Of a stretch of DNA of 64,000 nucleotides, positions 52,483 through 60,785 are shown in pieces (positions within the stretch are counted from its first letter, which is position 1; each line of letters opens with the position of its first letter). The DNA comes from Sulfurospirillum sp001602955 (GTDB lineage: Bacteria; Campylobacterota; Campylobacteria; Campylobacterales; Sulfurospirillaceae), in assembly GCA_001602955.1 (NCBI GenBank), contig LVAC01000006.1:1-64000 (forward strand), read 5' to 3'. The notes beneath the pieces were generated by a model. The model was given only the letters and a program-made list of their open reading frames with translations. It was not told the DNA's origin and did no database searches. The position numbers and the translations under genes were made by a program.

Positions 52483-53337
52483 TTATTTCTTATGTAAAAT
52501 CGGTGCAAATGCTTTCGTACCGATATTGACGATATCTCCCGCACGCAAATTTTGCGCCTCGCCCTCGTCCAATACGACTTCGACGATTTGTTGACCGATC
52601 GCAACGATCGCGACATAAATCACGTCGACTTTCACAATGTCTAAAAGCTCGCCCTCAAACGAAAATTTTTGACTGCCTTGCGTACGCAGCAACACGCTTT
52701 TAGCATCGCCGTCTTGAACGATTTTTCCTTGAGAGAGAACGACGACGCGAGAGCTAAGCTTATACATCTCGCTTGGATCGTGACTGACCATGATCGTCGT
52801 CGTTTCAAACGCTTTGTGTAAACTGAGTATTTCATGCTGAAGCTTGGTTCGCATCGAAGGATCGAGTGCCGAGAGCGGTTCGTCCATCAATAAAAGCTTC
52901 GGTCGGTTCATCATCGCGCGACACAAACTCACGCGCTGTTTTTGTCCGCCCGAAAGCGTTGCCGGTTTTCGATGCGCCAGTTCGCTTAGCTCTGTCATTT
53001 CAAGAAGTTGCTCTGCTAAAGCTTTGTCTTTTTTAACGAAAAGCAGGTTTTCCAAAACACTCATATTCGGGAAAAGCGCATAGTCTTGAAAAACAAAACC
53101 GATCCCGCGTTTTTGCGGCGCACGGTAAACGTTTTGATCGAGCCAAACCTCCCCGTCGACGCAAATACGACCTTTGGCTTTTTCCAATCCCGCGATAATA
53201 CGAAGCAATGTCGTTTTACCGCTACCGCTTTGACCCGACAAAGCGACAAAGCTTTGCCGATCAATACGAAGGTCGATGCAAAGATCCATCTTTCCTAAAG
53301 AGCCTAAAAGCTCTTTTTCGATGCTGATTTCGATCAT
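52483..53337 (-). CDS. modC: molybdate ABC transporter ATP-binding protein
   Basis: The 284-residue product has Walker A SGQSGSGKTTLL, signature LSGGQKQRVSLCRA, Walker B LLLMDEPLSALDP and the switch His in SHDPSEMYKL. A C-terminal MOP/TOBE-like domain (~220-284) could bind oxyanion for feedback. It overlaps modB by 4 nt and is the only ATPase for the two permeases in the operon. Confidence 0.93.
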   Translation of the reverse strand: MIEISIEKELLGSLGKMDLCIDLRIDRQSFVALSGQSGSGKTTLLRIIAGLEKAKGRICVDGEVWLDQNVYRAPQKRGIGFVFQDYALFPNMSVLENLLFVKKDKALAEQLLEMTELSELAHRKPATLSGGQKQRVSLCRAMMNRPKLLLMDEPLSALDPSMRTKLQHEILSLHKAFETTTIMVSHDPSEMYKLSSRVVVLSQGKIVQDGDAKSVLLRTQGSQKFSFEGELLDIVKVDVIYVAIVAIGQQIVEVVLDEGEAQNLRAGDIVNIGTKAFAPILHKK

Positions 53338-54032
53338 GATAGACCACCGAAATGGCTGTTCTGTTTACGGTTAAACATATACACCGATAACAAAACACAA
53401 AAACTAATGAATACCATTATGCCGCTATAGATATGCGCACCTTGGTAATCCATAATCTCCACCATCTCGTAAATGGCAACCGATGCGACTTTGGTTTCAC
53501 TCGGAATACTCCCGCCCACCATTAACACAACGCCGAATTCGCCGACCGTATGAGCAAACGTAATGACGACGGCGGTAAGCATAGAGGGTTTAATATTGGG
53601 CAGCGCGACGCGAAAAAGCGTAGAGAGATTGCTTTTACCGGCAATATAAGAAGCTTCGAGCATATTTTTCGGTAGAGCTTCAAAGCCGCTTTGTAAAGGT
53701 TGTACCATAAAAGGGAGAGAATAAAAACAACTTGCTACAACCAAACCCGTAAAATTAAAAACTAATTTTATACCGAACACGTCTCTAAAAAATTGACCGA
53801 TAGGAGAGTGAAACGAAAGAGTGAACAGAATATAAAAACCTAAAACAGAAGGAGGCAAAACAATAGGCAGAGCGGTTATTGCTTCAAAAATAGGCTTATA
53901 ACGTGACCGAGTCTGCGATAATTTCCATGCTAAAAACAATGAAATAATCAAGAGGATAACCGTTGTGATGCTCGCAAGCTTGAATGAAATGAAAAATGGG
54001 GTCAATTCCAATGCCGTTATTTTTTCAAACAT
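53334..54032 (-). CDS. modB: molybdate ABC transporter permease
   Basis: The 232-residue inner-membrane protein has the ModB EAA loop (PKNMLEASYIAGKSNLSTLFRVALP) and TVGEFGVVLMVGGSIPSETKVASVAIYE. It is more typical of ModB than the second permease gene. It overlaps modC by 4 nt and the upstream mop-like gene by 8 nt. Confidence 0.92.
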   Translation of the reverse strand: MFEKITALELTPFFISFKLASITTVILLIISLFLAWKLSQTRSRYKPIFEAITALPIVLPPSVLGFYILFTLSFHSPIGQFFRDVFGIKLVFNFTGLVVASCFYSLPFMVQPLQSGFEALPKNMLEASYIAGKSNLSTLFRVALPNIKPSMLTAVVITFAHTVGEFGVVLMVGGSIPSETKVASVAIYEMVEIMDYQGAHIYSGIMVFISFCVLLSVYMFNRKQNSHFGGLS

Positions 54033-54426
54033 CGAGAACCTCCGTGATAAAGACTTCGCTCGCCTTCATCAATAAGACGACTTCATCGCCCACCTGTAAA
54101 CGCATGCGTTTGCACGATGCCATCGTCATGAGGCTTTGCATCACAGATGAACCGACATGTAGCTCGACGTTACACAAAAGCGTTCCTTCTTCGATACGAT
54201 GAACCGTTGCGTAAATTTGATTGGAGTAGCTCAATTCTCCCGAAAGATTTTTGGCGATAGCAACGTGGGAAGGTTTGACGCCTAAGATAACGTTCGAACC
54301 TACATGTACATTTTTTGGTAGCTCCAATCCCATCATTTTGAGGGAGTAATTTTCCCCCTCAAAATGCACGATATGAAGATTTTGCGCTTCTTCGATTTGA
54401 CTGATACGTGCCGGTAGCTTATTCAT
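54025..54426 (-). CDS. small protein with TOBE/MOP oxyanion-binding domains
   Basis: This 133-residue protein is built from two MOP-like segments. The second (YSNQIYATVHRIEEGTLLCN and SLMTMASCKRMRLQVGDEVVLLMKASEVFI) matches the domain found in ModC, ModE and molbindins. It probably stores or senses molybdate in the cytosol. It overlaps both modA and modB. Confidence 0.8.
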   Translation of the reverse strand: MNKLPARISQIEEAQNLHIVHFEGENYSLKMMGLELPKNVHVGSNVILGVKPSHVAIAKNLSGELSYSNQIYATVHRIEEGTLLCNVELHVGSSVMQSLMTMASCKRMRLQVGDEVVLLMKASEVFITEVLDV

Positions 54427-55168
54427 TCACCAAATATCCGTAGCTTTTGAAGATTTTTTTGGCGGGAGCACTCAAAATAAAATCGTAAAACGCTTTGGCT
54501 TCCGCGTTATGCTCGGCTTGTTTCAAGACGACGATACCTTGTGCAATCGGCGTATAAAGTTTGGCATCGACCATCACCCACTCTTTGCCCTCTTTATAAT
54601 TTTTCATTTTATCGCTGTAAAATGCCGATGCATTGACAAATCCTACGTCAGCCGCGGTAATCGAAAATTGTAATGCTTGAGAAATGCTATCGCCGTAAAC
54701 CAATTTGGGTTCGGTTTTTTCAAACACCTTGGCATTTTTAAATGCTTCAATGCTCGCCGTTCCGTACGGTGCGGTCGTGGGATTGGCAATAGCGACTTTT
54801 TCGACTTTCGGATCGTTTAAAACCGCCATTCCTCGGCTCAGATCCAACCCTTTCGTACTCACCATCGCTAAAGCACCGCTGGCGTAAACGACCGGCTTGG
54901 TGATCGCAAATTGTTCCGCATAAAGATTTTCGGGGAATTTCATATCTGCACTTAAGAAAAGATCGAACGGTGCACCGCTTTTAATTTGCGTCGTAAATTT
55001 TCCGCTTGCCCCTAAAATCGTATTGACCTTAGTGTTAGGGTTGGTTTTGGCAAACTCCGTTTTTAAAACCTCAATCGCATCGCTCAGATTCGCCGCAACG
55101 GCAACGCTGATTTCTCCCGCAAGAAGGGAGACGGAAAGAAGAACGCTTGAAAGAAAAAACTTTAACAT
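54419..55168 (-). CDS. modA: molybdate-binding periplasmic protein
   Basis: The 249-residue product has a signal peptide to about LLAGEIS. The mature protein begins ISVAAAANLSDAIEVLK. NTILGASGKFTTQI and GAPFDLFLSADMKFPENL are the oxyanion-binding and domain motifs of ModA. It starts 20 nt after modE and overlaps the mop-like gene by 8 nt. Confidence 0.94.
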   Translation of the reverse strand: MLKFFLSSVLLSVSLLAGEISVAVAANLSDAIEVLKTEFAKTNPNTKVNTILGASGKFTTQIKSGAPFDLFLSADMKFPENLYAEQFAITKPVVYASGALAMVSTKGLDLSRGMAVLNDPKVEKVAIANPTTAPYGTASIEAFKNAKVFEKTEPKLVYGDSISQALQFSITAADVGFVNASAFYSDKMKNYKEGKEWVMVDAKLYTPIAQGIVVLKQAEHNAEAKAFYDFILSAPAKKIFKSYGYLVNE

Positions 55169-55188
55169 GTAGACTCCTTAGAATAATT

Positions 55189-55968
55189 TTATTTTCCGAT
55201 TAAGATACTGCTGGATTTAATGATGGCACATACCCGTGAGCCGACGCAAAGAGCAAGGCTTTTTACCGACTCGGTCGTGATGGTAGCGACGATCACGTCG
55301 TTTTGCCCGATGTCGACGCTCACTTGGGCATTGACTTCGCCGAGTTTGACGTCGGTGACCATACCTAAAAGTTTATTGCGCGCACTGGTCGCAAGTTCGA
55401 TTTGATTTGAAATCAATACCGAAGAGGCTTTGATAATACCGACAACCTCGTCGCCGATATTTAATCCCATCTCTTCCACCGCGCTATGCGTAATGGTCGA
55501 AACTAAAATCACGCCGCTTTTAAGAACGATGCTAACTTCCGCATTCACTTTTGCCAGCTTAATGTCGCCGACTTTTCCCATTAACTGATTTCGTGCACTG
55601 ATTTGCATGGCTATCCTTTGTATGTGTTTAAGAAAACCTTTTTCAAAATTACCCACATCAGAAAGCCGATTTAAAAACCTCTCATACTCTTTTTTTAAAA
55701 CGGCGTAGTTGGCAACGACCTCTTGCCCAAAAGAAGTCAGCGTCGTTCCGCCGCCGCCGCTTCCTCCCGTTACGCGTACGACCAAAGGATGATCCGAGAG
55801 GTTGTTCATCGTGTCGACGGCTTCCCAAGCCGCTTTGTAACTAAGACCGACGCTTTTAGCGGCACTGCTGATCGATCCTGTCGTTGCGATCGCCTCTAAA
55901 AGCCGAATCCGCTTTTCAAGGAGTGCCGGTTTATCAAAGCTTAAAAGTCCTGTACCGAAGTTTTCCAT
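55189..55968 (-). CDS. modE: molybdate-responsive transcriptional regulator
   Basis: The 259-residue protein has an N-terminal winged helix (~17-105, IATTGSISSAAKSVGLSYKA and VTGGSGGGGTTLTSFG). Two tandem MOP domains follow (~127-190 and ~195-259, each starting SARNQLMG or SARNKLLG). It binds molybdate and represses or activates mod and molybdoenzyme genes. It heads the mod operon and has ModE-type palindromes immediately upstream. Confidence 0.95.
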   Translation of the reverse strand: MENFGTGLLSFDKPALLEKRIRLLEAIATTGSISSAAKSVGLSYKAAWEAVDTMNNLSDHPLVVRVTGGSGGGGTTLTSFGQEVVANYAVLKKEYERFLNRLSDVGNFEKGFLKHIQRIAMQISARNQLMGKVGDIKLAKVNAEVSIVLKSGVILVSTITHSAVEEMGLNIGDEVVGIIKASSVLISNQIELATSARNKLLGMVTDVKLGEVNAQVSVDIGQNDVIVATITTESVKSLALCVGSRVCAIIKSSSILIGK

Positions 55969-55978
55969 AACGTCCTCT

Positions 55979-56007
55979 ATCCTTATGTAGTTGTAGTATA
56001 TAACGAT
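55979..56007. promoter_or_regulatory. ModE operator 1
   Basis: Left half ATCCTTATGTA (55979-55989), seven-base spacer and right half TATATAACGAT (55997-56007). The right half equals the E. coli ModE half-site, and the left matches its inverse at 9 of 11 positions. It lies 10 nt upstream of the modE ATG. Confidence 0.75.
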
Positions 56008-56049
56008 GGATCAAATTAACCTTAAAACGGTTAAATATCGAGGCATTAT

Positions 56050-56078
56050 AACGTTATTACCTTAAAAGATATAACGAT
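56050..56078. promoter_or_regulatory. ModE-like operator 2
   Basis: The right half GATATAACGAT (56068-56078) matches at 10 of 11 positions. The left half AACGTTATTAC (56050-56060) matches at about 7 of 11. The spacer is again 7 nt. Two spaced sites suggest cooperative control of modE or of a divergent promoter. Confidence 0.5.
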
Positions 56079-56215
56079 TTTATGATGAATTTTTGCCCAC
56101 TCCAATGCTTTGACGATCGTGAAGACGCGTCGATGTTTTTCTAAAACGACGCAATTTGAGCAAATCGGCTATTTTAGCCGTTTCAAAAAGAAAGACTTAA
56201 GGTTTTTTGATTAAA

Positions 56216-57163
56216 ATGAAAAAAATTTTTTTTGAAAAGAGTCCCATGATCCGACCGTTATTGACGCTTTTTTGCGGAACAACCCTTTTAGTTACCGGTT
56301 TGAATGCAGCCTATTTAGACAAAGAGACAGCCGATCGTATTAAAAAAAATACCGATGCGATTATTGCAAAAGATTTGAACAATAAACAACTTATTTTTGC
56401 CAAAGACGAACAAAAAATCAACCAACCCGCAAGCTTGACGAAAATCATGACGGCGATGTTGGCGATCGAAAGCGGACGTATGAACGACGTCGTGACGATT
56501 ACGCGCGAGATGATTCAAGTCGAACCTACCAAAGCCAACTTACGCGTCGGCGAAAAATTTTATTTACGAGACCTTGTCAAGGCGGCCATGGTTATGTCCG
56601 CTAACGATGCGGCAATGTCGATCGGCGTCTATTTAGGCGACGGCGACGTGGACAATTTTGTCAAACAAATGAACCAAAAAGCTAAAAAAATCGGTATGAA
56701 AAATACCAATTTTACCAATCCGTGCGGTTTTGACATCGGCAACCACTACTCGACCGCACAAGATTTATTGGCACTCAGCGAATACGCAATCAAAAACAGC
56801 CAGTTCAACGATATGGCAAAACTCAAACGCCATGATTTTAGGGCACTCAATACCAAACGCAGTTATGCGGCGTACACGCACAATAAATTGCTCAATAACT
56901 ACAAATACGCAGTCGGAATCAAAACGGGATACACGCAAAAAGCAGGACCGTGTCTCATTGCACGTGCCAAAAAAGATAACAAAGATATTCTGGTCGTCAT
57001 GCTCAATTCCGAACACCGTTGGAACGATATTAAAACCATTTTTGAAGACGTACTACCCGATATTACCGAGGACAAACCCGTTGCAAAAAAAGCGGTCGTA
57101 ACGCCGAAGAAGGCGACAAAGAAGGCGTCTTCGGCAAAAAAAAAGGCTCAAAAGCTCGCCTAA
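56216..57163 (+). CDS. dacA: D-alanyl-D-alanine carboxypeptidase (DacA-like, PBP5 class)
   Basis: About 315 residues. The active-site motifs are SLTK (S73), SAND (S128) and KTG (K236), counted from ATG 56216. A TTG at 56207 or an ATG at 56246 are alternative starts. A signal peptide follows (LLTLFCGTTLLVTGLNA). It trims the terminal D-Ala of peptidoglycan stems. The usual C-terminal beta domain and amphipathic anchor are missing. Instead the protein ends in a Lys/Ala-rich tail (PKKATKKASSAKKKAQ), which may bind acidic polymers; that is inference. Confidence 0.9.
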   Translation: MKKIFFEKSPMIRPLLTLFCGTTLLVTGLNAAYLDKETADRIKKNTDAIIAKDLNNKQLIFAKDEQKINQPASLTKIMTAMLAIESGRMNDVVTITREMIQVEPTKANLRVGEKFYLRDLVKAAMVMSANDAAMSIGVYLGDGDVDNFVKQMNQKAKKIGMKNTNFTNPCGFDIGNHYSTAQDLLALSEYAIKNSQFNDMAKLKRHDFRALNTKRSYAAYTHNKLLNNYKYAVGIKTGYTQKAGPCLIARAKKDNKDILVVMLNSEHRWNDIKTIFEDVLPDITEDKPVAKKAVVTPKKATKKASSAKKKAQKLA

Positions 57164-57174
57164 GCGAGCTTTTT
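57152..57174 (+). terminator. intrinsic terminator of the carboxypeptidase gene
   Basis: Stem AAGCTCGC (57152-57159) / GCGAGCTT (57164-57171) followed by TTT. The stop codon TAA lies in the loop CTAA. Confidence 0.85.
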
Positions 57175-57193
57175 AACGCCAAATAAATCGAGC

Positions 57194-57940
57194 TTAACGG
57201 CTCAAATCTTTTGCTCTTTCGTACGCGGCATCCATCGCTTTGATAAAACTGTCGCGCACTTTGCCCTCTTCCAATTTCATATATCCGGCAACCGTCGTAC
57301 CCGCCGGCGACATGACTTTATCTTTCAACAGTGCGGGGTGTTCACTTTTTAAAACTTCGCCGATTCCCTCAAATAATGCGGCAATCATCGGAAACGTCAA
57401 TTCCCGTTTAAGTCCCAAATTGACCGCGCCGTCGCTTAACGCTTCGGCAACCAAGGCAATCCAAGCCGGCGCACAGCCTCCAAGCCCCATCGCTACGTCA
57501 AGCTCTTTTTCGCTTCCAAGCCAAAAACAACTGCCGATCGTTTCCAAGACTTCCAAAGCGATCGGCTTTAACGCTTCGTCGCCGCATAAAGAGGTGACGG
57601 ATTTACGCACCGATGCCGCCATATTCGGCATAGCGCGTACGTAATGTTGAGCTTGAATTCCTTCTTTAAGTTGCGCTAAGCTTACACCCGCCATAATCGA
57701 GATAACGCCTTGTGCAACGCCTTGCGTTCGTAAAGCGGGAAACGACTGGGGTTTGATCGCTAAAATAACGACATAGTTCTCTAGCGAAGGCGTTTCGTTC
57801 ACGATCGTTACGTTCGGAAACATCTCTTTTAAAACGTGCGCGCGTTTTTCGTTTTGTTCTACGACCGTAATATCTTTGACATGTAAGCTTTGAAGCATCG
57901 CTCCGCCCATATTTCCGGCACCGATTAACAGTAGTTTCAT
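57194..57940 (-). CDS. proC: pyrroline-5-carboxylate reductase
   Basis: The 248-residue product has an N-terminal NADPH-binding loop LLLIGAGNMGGAM and the C-terminal motif DKVMSPAGTTVAGYMKLEEGKVRD, typical of ProC, the last step of proline synthesis. TATAAT lies 24 nt before its ATG on the minus strand (57964-57969). Confidence 0.94.
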   Translation of the reverse strand: MKLLLIGAGNMGGAMLQSLHVKDITVVEQNEKRAHVLKEMFPNVTIVNETPSLENYVVILAIKPQSFPALRTQGVAQGVISIMAGVSLAQLKEGIQAQHYVRAMPNMAASVRKSVTSLCGDEALKPIALEVLETIGSCFWLGSEKELDVAMGLGGCAPAWIALVAEALSDGAVNLGLKRELTFPMIAALFEGIGEVLKSEHPALLKDKVMSPAGTTVAGYMKLEEGKVRDSFIKAMDAAYERAKDLSR

Positions 57941-57963
57941 TCCTTATCCTCGTTTTTGAAAAA

Positions 57964-57969
57964 ATTATA
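57964..57969 (-). promoter_or_regulatory. -10 box of proC
   Basis: Perfect TATAAT on the minus strand, 24 nt before the start codon. Confidence 0.6.
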
Positions 57970-58030
57970 ACGCAAATTTTGTTAAGTCCGCTTTTGAGTC
58001 TGCCGTAACCCTTGTGAAACCAAAAAGCGT

Positions 58031-58036
58031 TATACT
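58031..58036 (+). promoter_or_regulatory. -10 box of the DUF155 gene
   Basis: TATACT 28 nt before the ATG; GAAAGGA is the ribosome site. Confidence 0.5.
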
Positions 58037-58063
58037 ATGTTTACTCTATGAAAGGATCGTACG

Positions 58064-58855
58064 ATGGCGCAAACGCTTCCGCTTGTTTCGATTTACCTTC
58101 CCAAGCCTTACCGCAAAGACGAAATTGAAATGCGTTTGGCCTGTTCGATGAAAAAAGGCATCGAACAGGCGTTTTACACCGAATATAAAGAGACCTATCT
58201 TGTGTACACGCGCTTTAACGTCATCACGTTTATCAATTGGAACAAAGATTCGATCGTTAAAGCTTTAGAAAAGCTCGGCGTTGAAAATGCACACGTGTTT
58301 GAGCGGCACTATCTTTATCAAGATTACCCTATCGAAATCGATGCGTCGCTCTCTAGCGCGTGCAACGTTTATAACGAACGCATCGTCTTAAAAGAACCCT
58401 TAACGCTTTATCTCGTGATCATTGCCTTGATCGTTTCGCAAAGCGTCGGACTCGAAAAATACGAACAAGATTTGAGCCTTCATTTTGAAGAGAGTCAACG
58501 TTTATTGGATTTGACGCAACACTACTCACTTTTTCGCCGTTCCAAAATCATTGTTTTTGCACGCACCTTAAGTGCCATCCAACACGCAATGGTGAGCGAC
58601 TTGTTTTTACTCGACAAACCCAACATTTTATGGGACAACGCGGAAGCCGAAAAACTTTACAACCGCCTTTCGTCGATTTTGGAACTGAAAGATCGCTTTG
58701 AAATCGTCGAACACAAACTTTCGCATCTCAAAGACGATATTTCCATGGCACTCGATCTGATTAACCATAGGCATAGCGAAGTTTTAGAGTGGATTATTAT
58801 CGTACTGATCGGTTTTGAAATCGTTATGGGCCTGATCGAATTCTTCAAAGCCTGA
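58064..58855 (+). CDS. DUF155 (RMD1/YagE) family protein
   Basis: This 263-residue protein has VLIIALIVSQSVGLEKYE-like and RLLDLTQHYSLFRRSK stretches and a single C-terminal membrane helix (~245-262, LEWIIIVLIGFEIVMGLIE). This is the DUF155 pattern, known from yeast Rmd1 and mitochondrial RMND1. The bacterial role is unknown. It is transcribed alone. Confidence 0.8.
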   Translation: MAQTLPLVSIYLPKPYRKDEIEMRLACSMKKGIEQAFYTEYKETYLVYTRFNVITFINWNKDSIVKALEKLGVENAHVFERHYLYQDYPIEIDASLSSACNVYNERIVLKEPLTLYLVIIALIVSQSVGLEKYEQDLSLHFEESQRLLDLTQHYSLFRRSKIIVFARTLSAIQHAMVSDLFLLDKPNILWDNAEAEKLYNRLSSILELKDRFEIVEHKLSHLKDDISMALDLINHRHSEVLEWIIIVLIGFEIVMGLIEFFKA

Positions 58856-58891
58856 TAGACGACTTTTGTTCTTTGCAAACAAGCAAGTCGC

Positions 58892-59119
58892 CTAATGCTT
58901 CGCTACAACCTTATTCACGATCTTTCGAACAATCGGGACAACCGTTAAAACGGCAGGAAAAGCTACAACATACGCTCTCCAAAACGCCTGAAACCATTTC
59001 ATCCCAAAACCGTCGATCAAACCGACGTTAATCAACGTGATCACAAACGACATCAAAAGGGTCATAAAAAAAGACATCAAAAAAGCAAAGGTAATAAACT
59101 CATACTTTTTGGGGATCAA
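58892..59119 (-). CDS. DUF2798 membrane protein
   Basis: This 75-residue protein with two helices (about 8-30 and 44-65) has the pattern FAFLMSFFMTLLMSFVIT, then WFQAFWRAYVVAFPAVL and VVPIVRKIV, as in DUF2798. No function is known. It overlaps the 3' end of mscS by 20 nt and is probably translated from the same message. Confidence 0.8.
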   Translation of the reverse strand: MIPKKYEFITFAFLMSFFMTLLMSFVITLINVGLIDGFGMKWFQAFWRAYVVAFPAVLTVVPIVRKIVNKVVAKH

Positions 59120-59942
59120 ACGTACCTCCTACGATTTGAATTTCGTGTTTCGGGTAAGAAACGGCAATGCCTTCGTGTCGCAACGCTTGATAAATCGCCA
59201 AATTAACGTCGTATTGCGTTTTAAAATAACGCTTCGTCGGAACCCAATATCGAAGCCCGATTTCAATCGCACCTTGCGCCAACTGCGCGATGCCGACCAA
59301 GGGTGGATGCGCTTGTGAAACGTCGGGACAAGCATTGAGCGTCGTTTGGATCAATGCAATCGCTTTAAGCGGATCGCTTTCGTATGTCAGAAACAATCGA
59401 CTCTCAACAACTCGTTCCTCAAACGAATTAACCAAAATATCGCCGATCATCTTTTTATTAGGAACGCTGATGAGCTCTTCGTCTTCGTTACGAAGCATCG
59501 TATACGAGAGCTTAATCTCCTCCACCACGCCGTAAACGCCTGCAACCAAGAGCGTATCGCCGACTTTAAACGGGCGCGAAACGATCAGCAAAACGCCCGC
59601 GGCATAATTGGAAACGCTTCCTTGCAACGCCAATCCGGCCGTGAGCGAAGCTGCGCCGATTGCCGCAACGAAAGGTGCGATCGAGATACCGACTTTACCT
59701 AAGGCAACCACGATCATCGCCGTTAAAACCAATACTTTGGCGACGTTCGCTAAAAAGCGCGCCAAGGTCATATCCAAGCGATATTTCGCAAACAAACGCA
59801 TCAAAAGCGCGTAAACGTATTTTGCGCCGAACCATCCGATCACGACGACGATCAGCGCACCGATAAGCTGGAAACTGTACTGCGTCAAAAATTCGATCAC
59901 GACGCCGTAGACTTTTTGAAGGCTTTTAAGTTCGTGTTCCAC
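59100..59942 (-). CDS. mscS: small-conductance mechanosensitive channel
   Basis: The product is about 281 residues from GTG 59942, chosen because AAGGAG stands six bases upstream. An ATG 54 nt earlier lies inside a repeat sequence. Three membrane helices end in the pore helix SLTAGLALQGSVSNYAAGVLLI, and the beta domain follows with RPFKVGDTLLVAGVYGVVEEI. It releases osmolytes on hypo-osmotic shock. The leader region carries the 97-nt tandem repeat. Confidence 0.92.
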   Translation of the reverse strand: MEHELKSLQKVYGVVIEFLTQYSFQLIGALIVVVIGWFGAKYVYALLMRLFAKYRLDMTLARFLANVAKVLVLTAMIVVALGKVGISIAPFVAAIGAASLTAGLALQGSVSNYAAGVLLIVSRPFKVGDTLLVAGVYGVVEEIKLSYTMLRNEDEELISVPNKKMIGDILVNSFEERVVESRLFLTYESDPLKAIALIQTTLNACPDVSQAHPPLVGIAQLAQGAIEIGLRYWVPTKRYFKTQYDVNLAIYQALRHEGIAVSYPKHEIQIVGGTFDPQKV

Positions 59943-59963
59943 TTCGTTCTCCTTCAGTTTATT

Positions 59964-60060
59964 ATCTTTTGACACGCCTTTGAAGCAAAGCTCCAAACGC
60001 TACGCTAACGCTGAGTTCTCCAAGACAGAGAGAGTGCCCCTGCACCTTCGGTGCTTTTTT
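59964..60060. repeat. 97-nt tandem repeat, copy 1
   Basis: It begins ATCTTTTGACACGCCTTTG and contains AGCAAAGCTCC, CTACGCTAACGCTG and GTTCTCCAAGAC. It ends with the hairpin GCACC-TTC-GGTGC and TTTTTT. On the plus strand the end is a textbook intrinsic terminator, although no plus-strand gene precedes it. Confidence 0.85.
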
Positions 60061-60153
60061 ATCTTTAACACGCCTTTAGAGCAAAGCTCCAAAAGCTACG
60101 CTAACGCTGGGTTCTCCAAGACGGAGTGCCCACGCACCTTCGGTGCTTTTTAT
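60061..60153. repeat. 97-nt tandem repeat, copy 2
   Basis: This copy abuts copy 1 directly (93 nt) with the same blocks in the same order and the same terminal hairpin and T-run. Its main difference is a short deletion near GACGGAGTGCCC. A degenerate relative lies upstream of glmS. Confidence 0.85.
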
Positions 60154-60374
60154 CCGACATCTTTTCCGTCATCTTTCAAATTTTAGGGTGAAGAGGTTTA
60201 TTTCACTACCCAAAGCATAGCATACTCTCTCTTAACGTTTTTTTCGAAATGAAATGAACATATGTAAAAGGATAAAAAATATCTGAATATTTCTTTCTAG
60301 AGTCAAATCGTCTGGTTTTTATTAATTAAAATAAATTATTATTCTAATCAAATAAATCTATAAAATGGAAAAAT
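60154..60374. other. AT-rich intergenic stretch
   Basis: No gene is seen here. The hairpin AAATAT-CTGA-ATATTT and an A/T-only stretch before the next gene are the only notable features. The promoter of the cyd operon presumably lies here, but no convincing -10 box with suitable spacing stands out. Confidence 0.4.
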
Positions 60375-60767
60375 ATGACAAAAACCGTTTACATGGACAA
60401 ATACCCGATCTTTAGTTTGAGTATCGAAAAGAGCGAGTGTAAATACGATACGATCGAGGCTATTTTGGAGGCGTTAAAAGCGAAAGTCGAAGCCCATCCG
60501 ATTGCAAAATTTATTGCCGTTTTTAACAATTACGAGCATACCAAAAGCCTTGAAGGGGAAATCGCTCCGGAAATTCTTGATGCTAGAAATCTTGTTTTTT
60601 GCTTCGGACAAGCGATTCCGAACTCTAAAATTCTAGCGGTTCGCCCTCGTTCCATCGGCATTTGCGAAACGAAAGAGCGTTTTATTCTCGATTTTCTCGA
60701 AGCTCCCAAAGAACAAATGCACGCAACGATGGAAAGCTGGGTCAAATCGCTGATCAACGTCGCCTGA
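60375..60767 (+). CDS. unknown protein, first gene of the cyd operon
   Basis: The product is 130 residues with no signal peptide or membrane helix. It opens MTKTVYMDKYPIFSLSIEK and contains AKFIAVFNNYEHTKSLEGEI and LVFCFGQAIPNSKILAVRPR. I do not recognise the family with certainty. It lies 18 nt before DUF4492-cydAB, so it is probably co-transcribed and may assist bd-oxidase expression or assembly; that is inference from position only. Confidence 0.75.
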   Translation: MTKTVYMDKYPIFSLSIEKSECKYDTIEAILEALKAKVEAHPIAKFIAVFNNYEHTKSLEGEIAPEILDARNLVFCFGQAIPNSKILAVRPRSIGICETKERFILDFLEAPKEQMHATMESWVKSLINVA

Positions 60768-60785
60768 GAACTTTAGGAGAAATCC

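Noticed and set aside
59980..60186. 68-residue plus-strand ORF with an internal peptide repeat
   Set aside because: It only translates the tandem DNA repeat and its terminator hairpins; no ribosome site and no coding-like composition.
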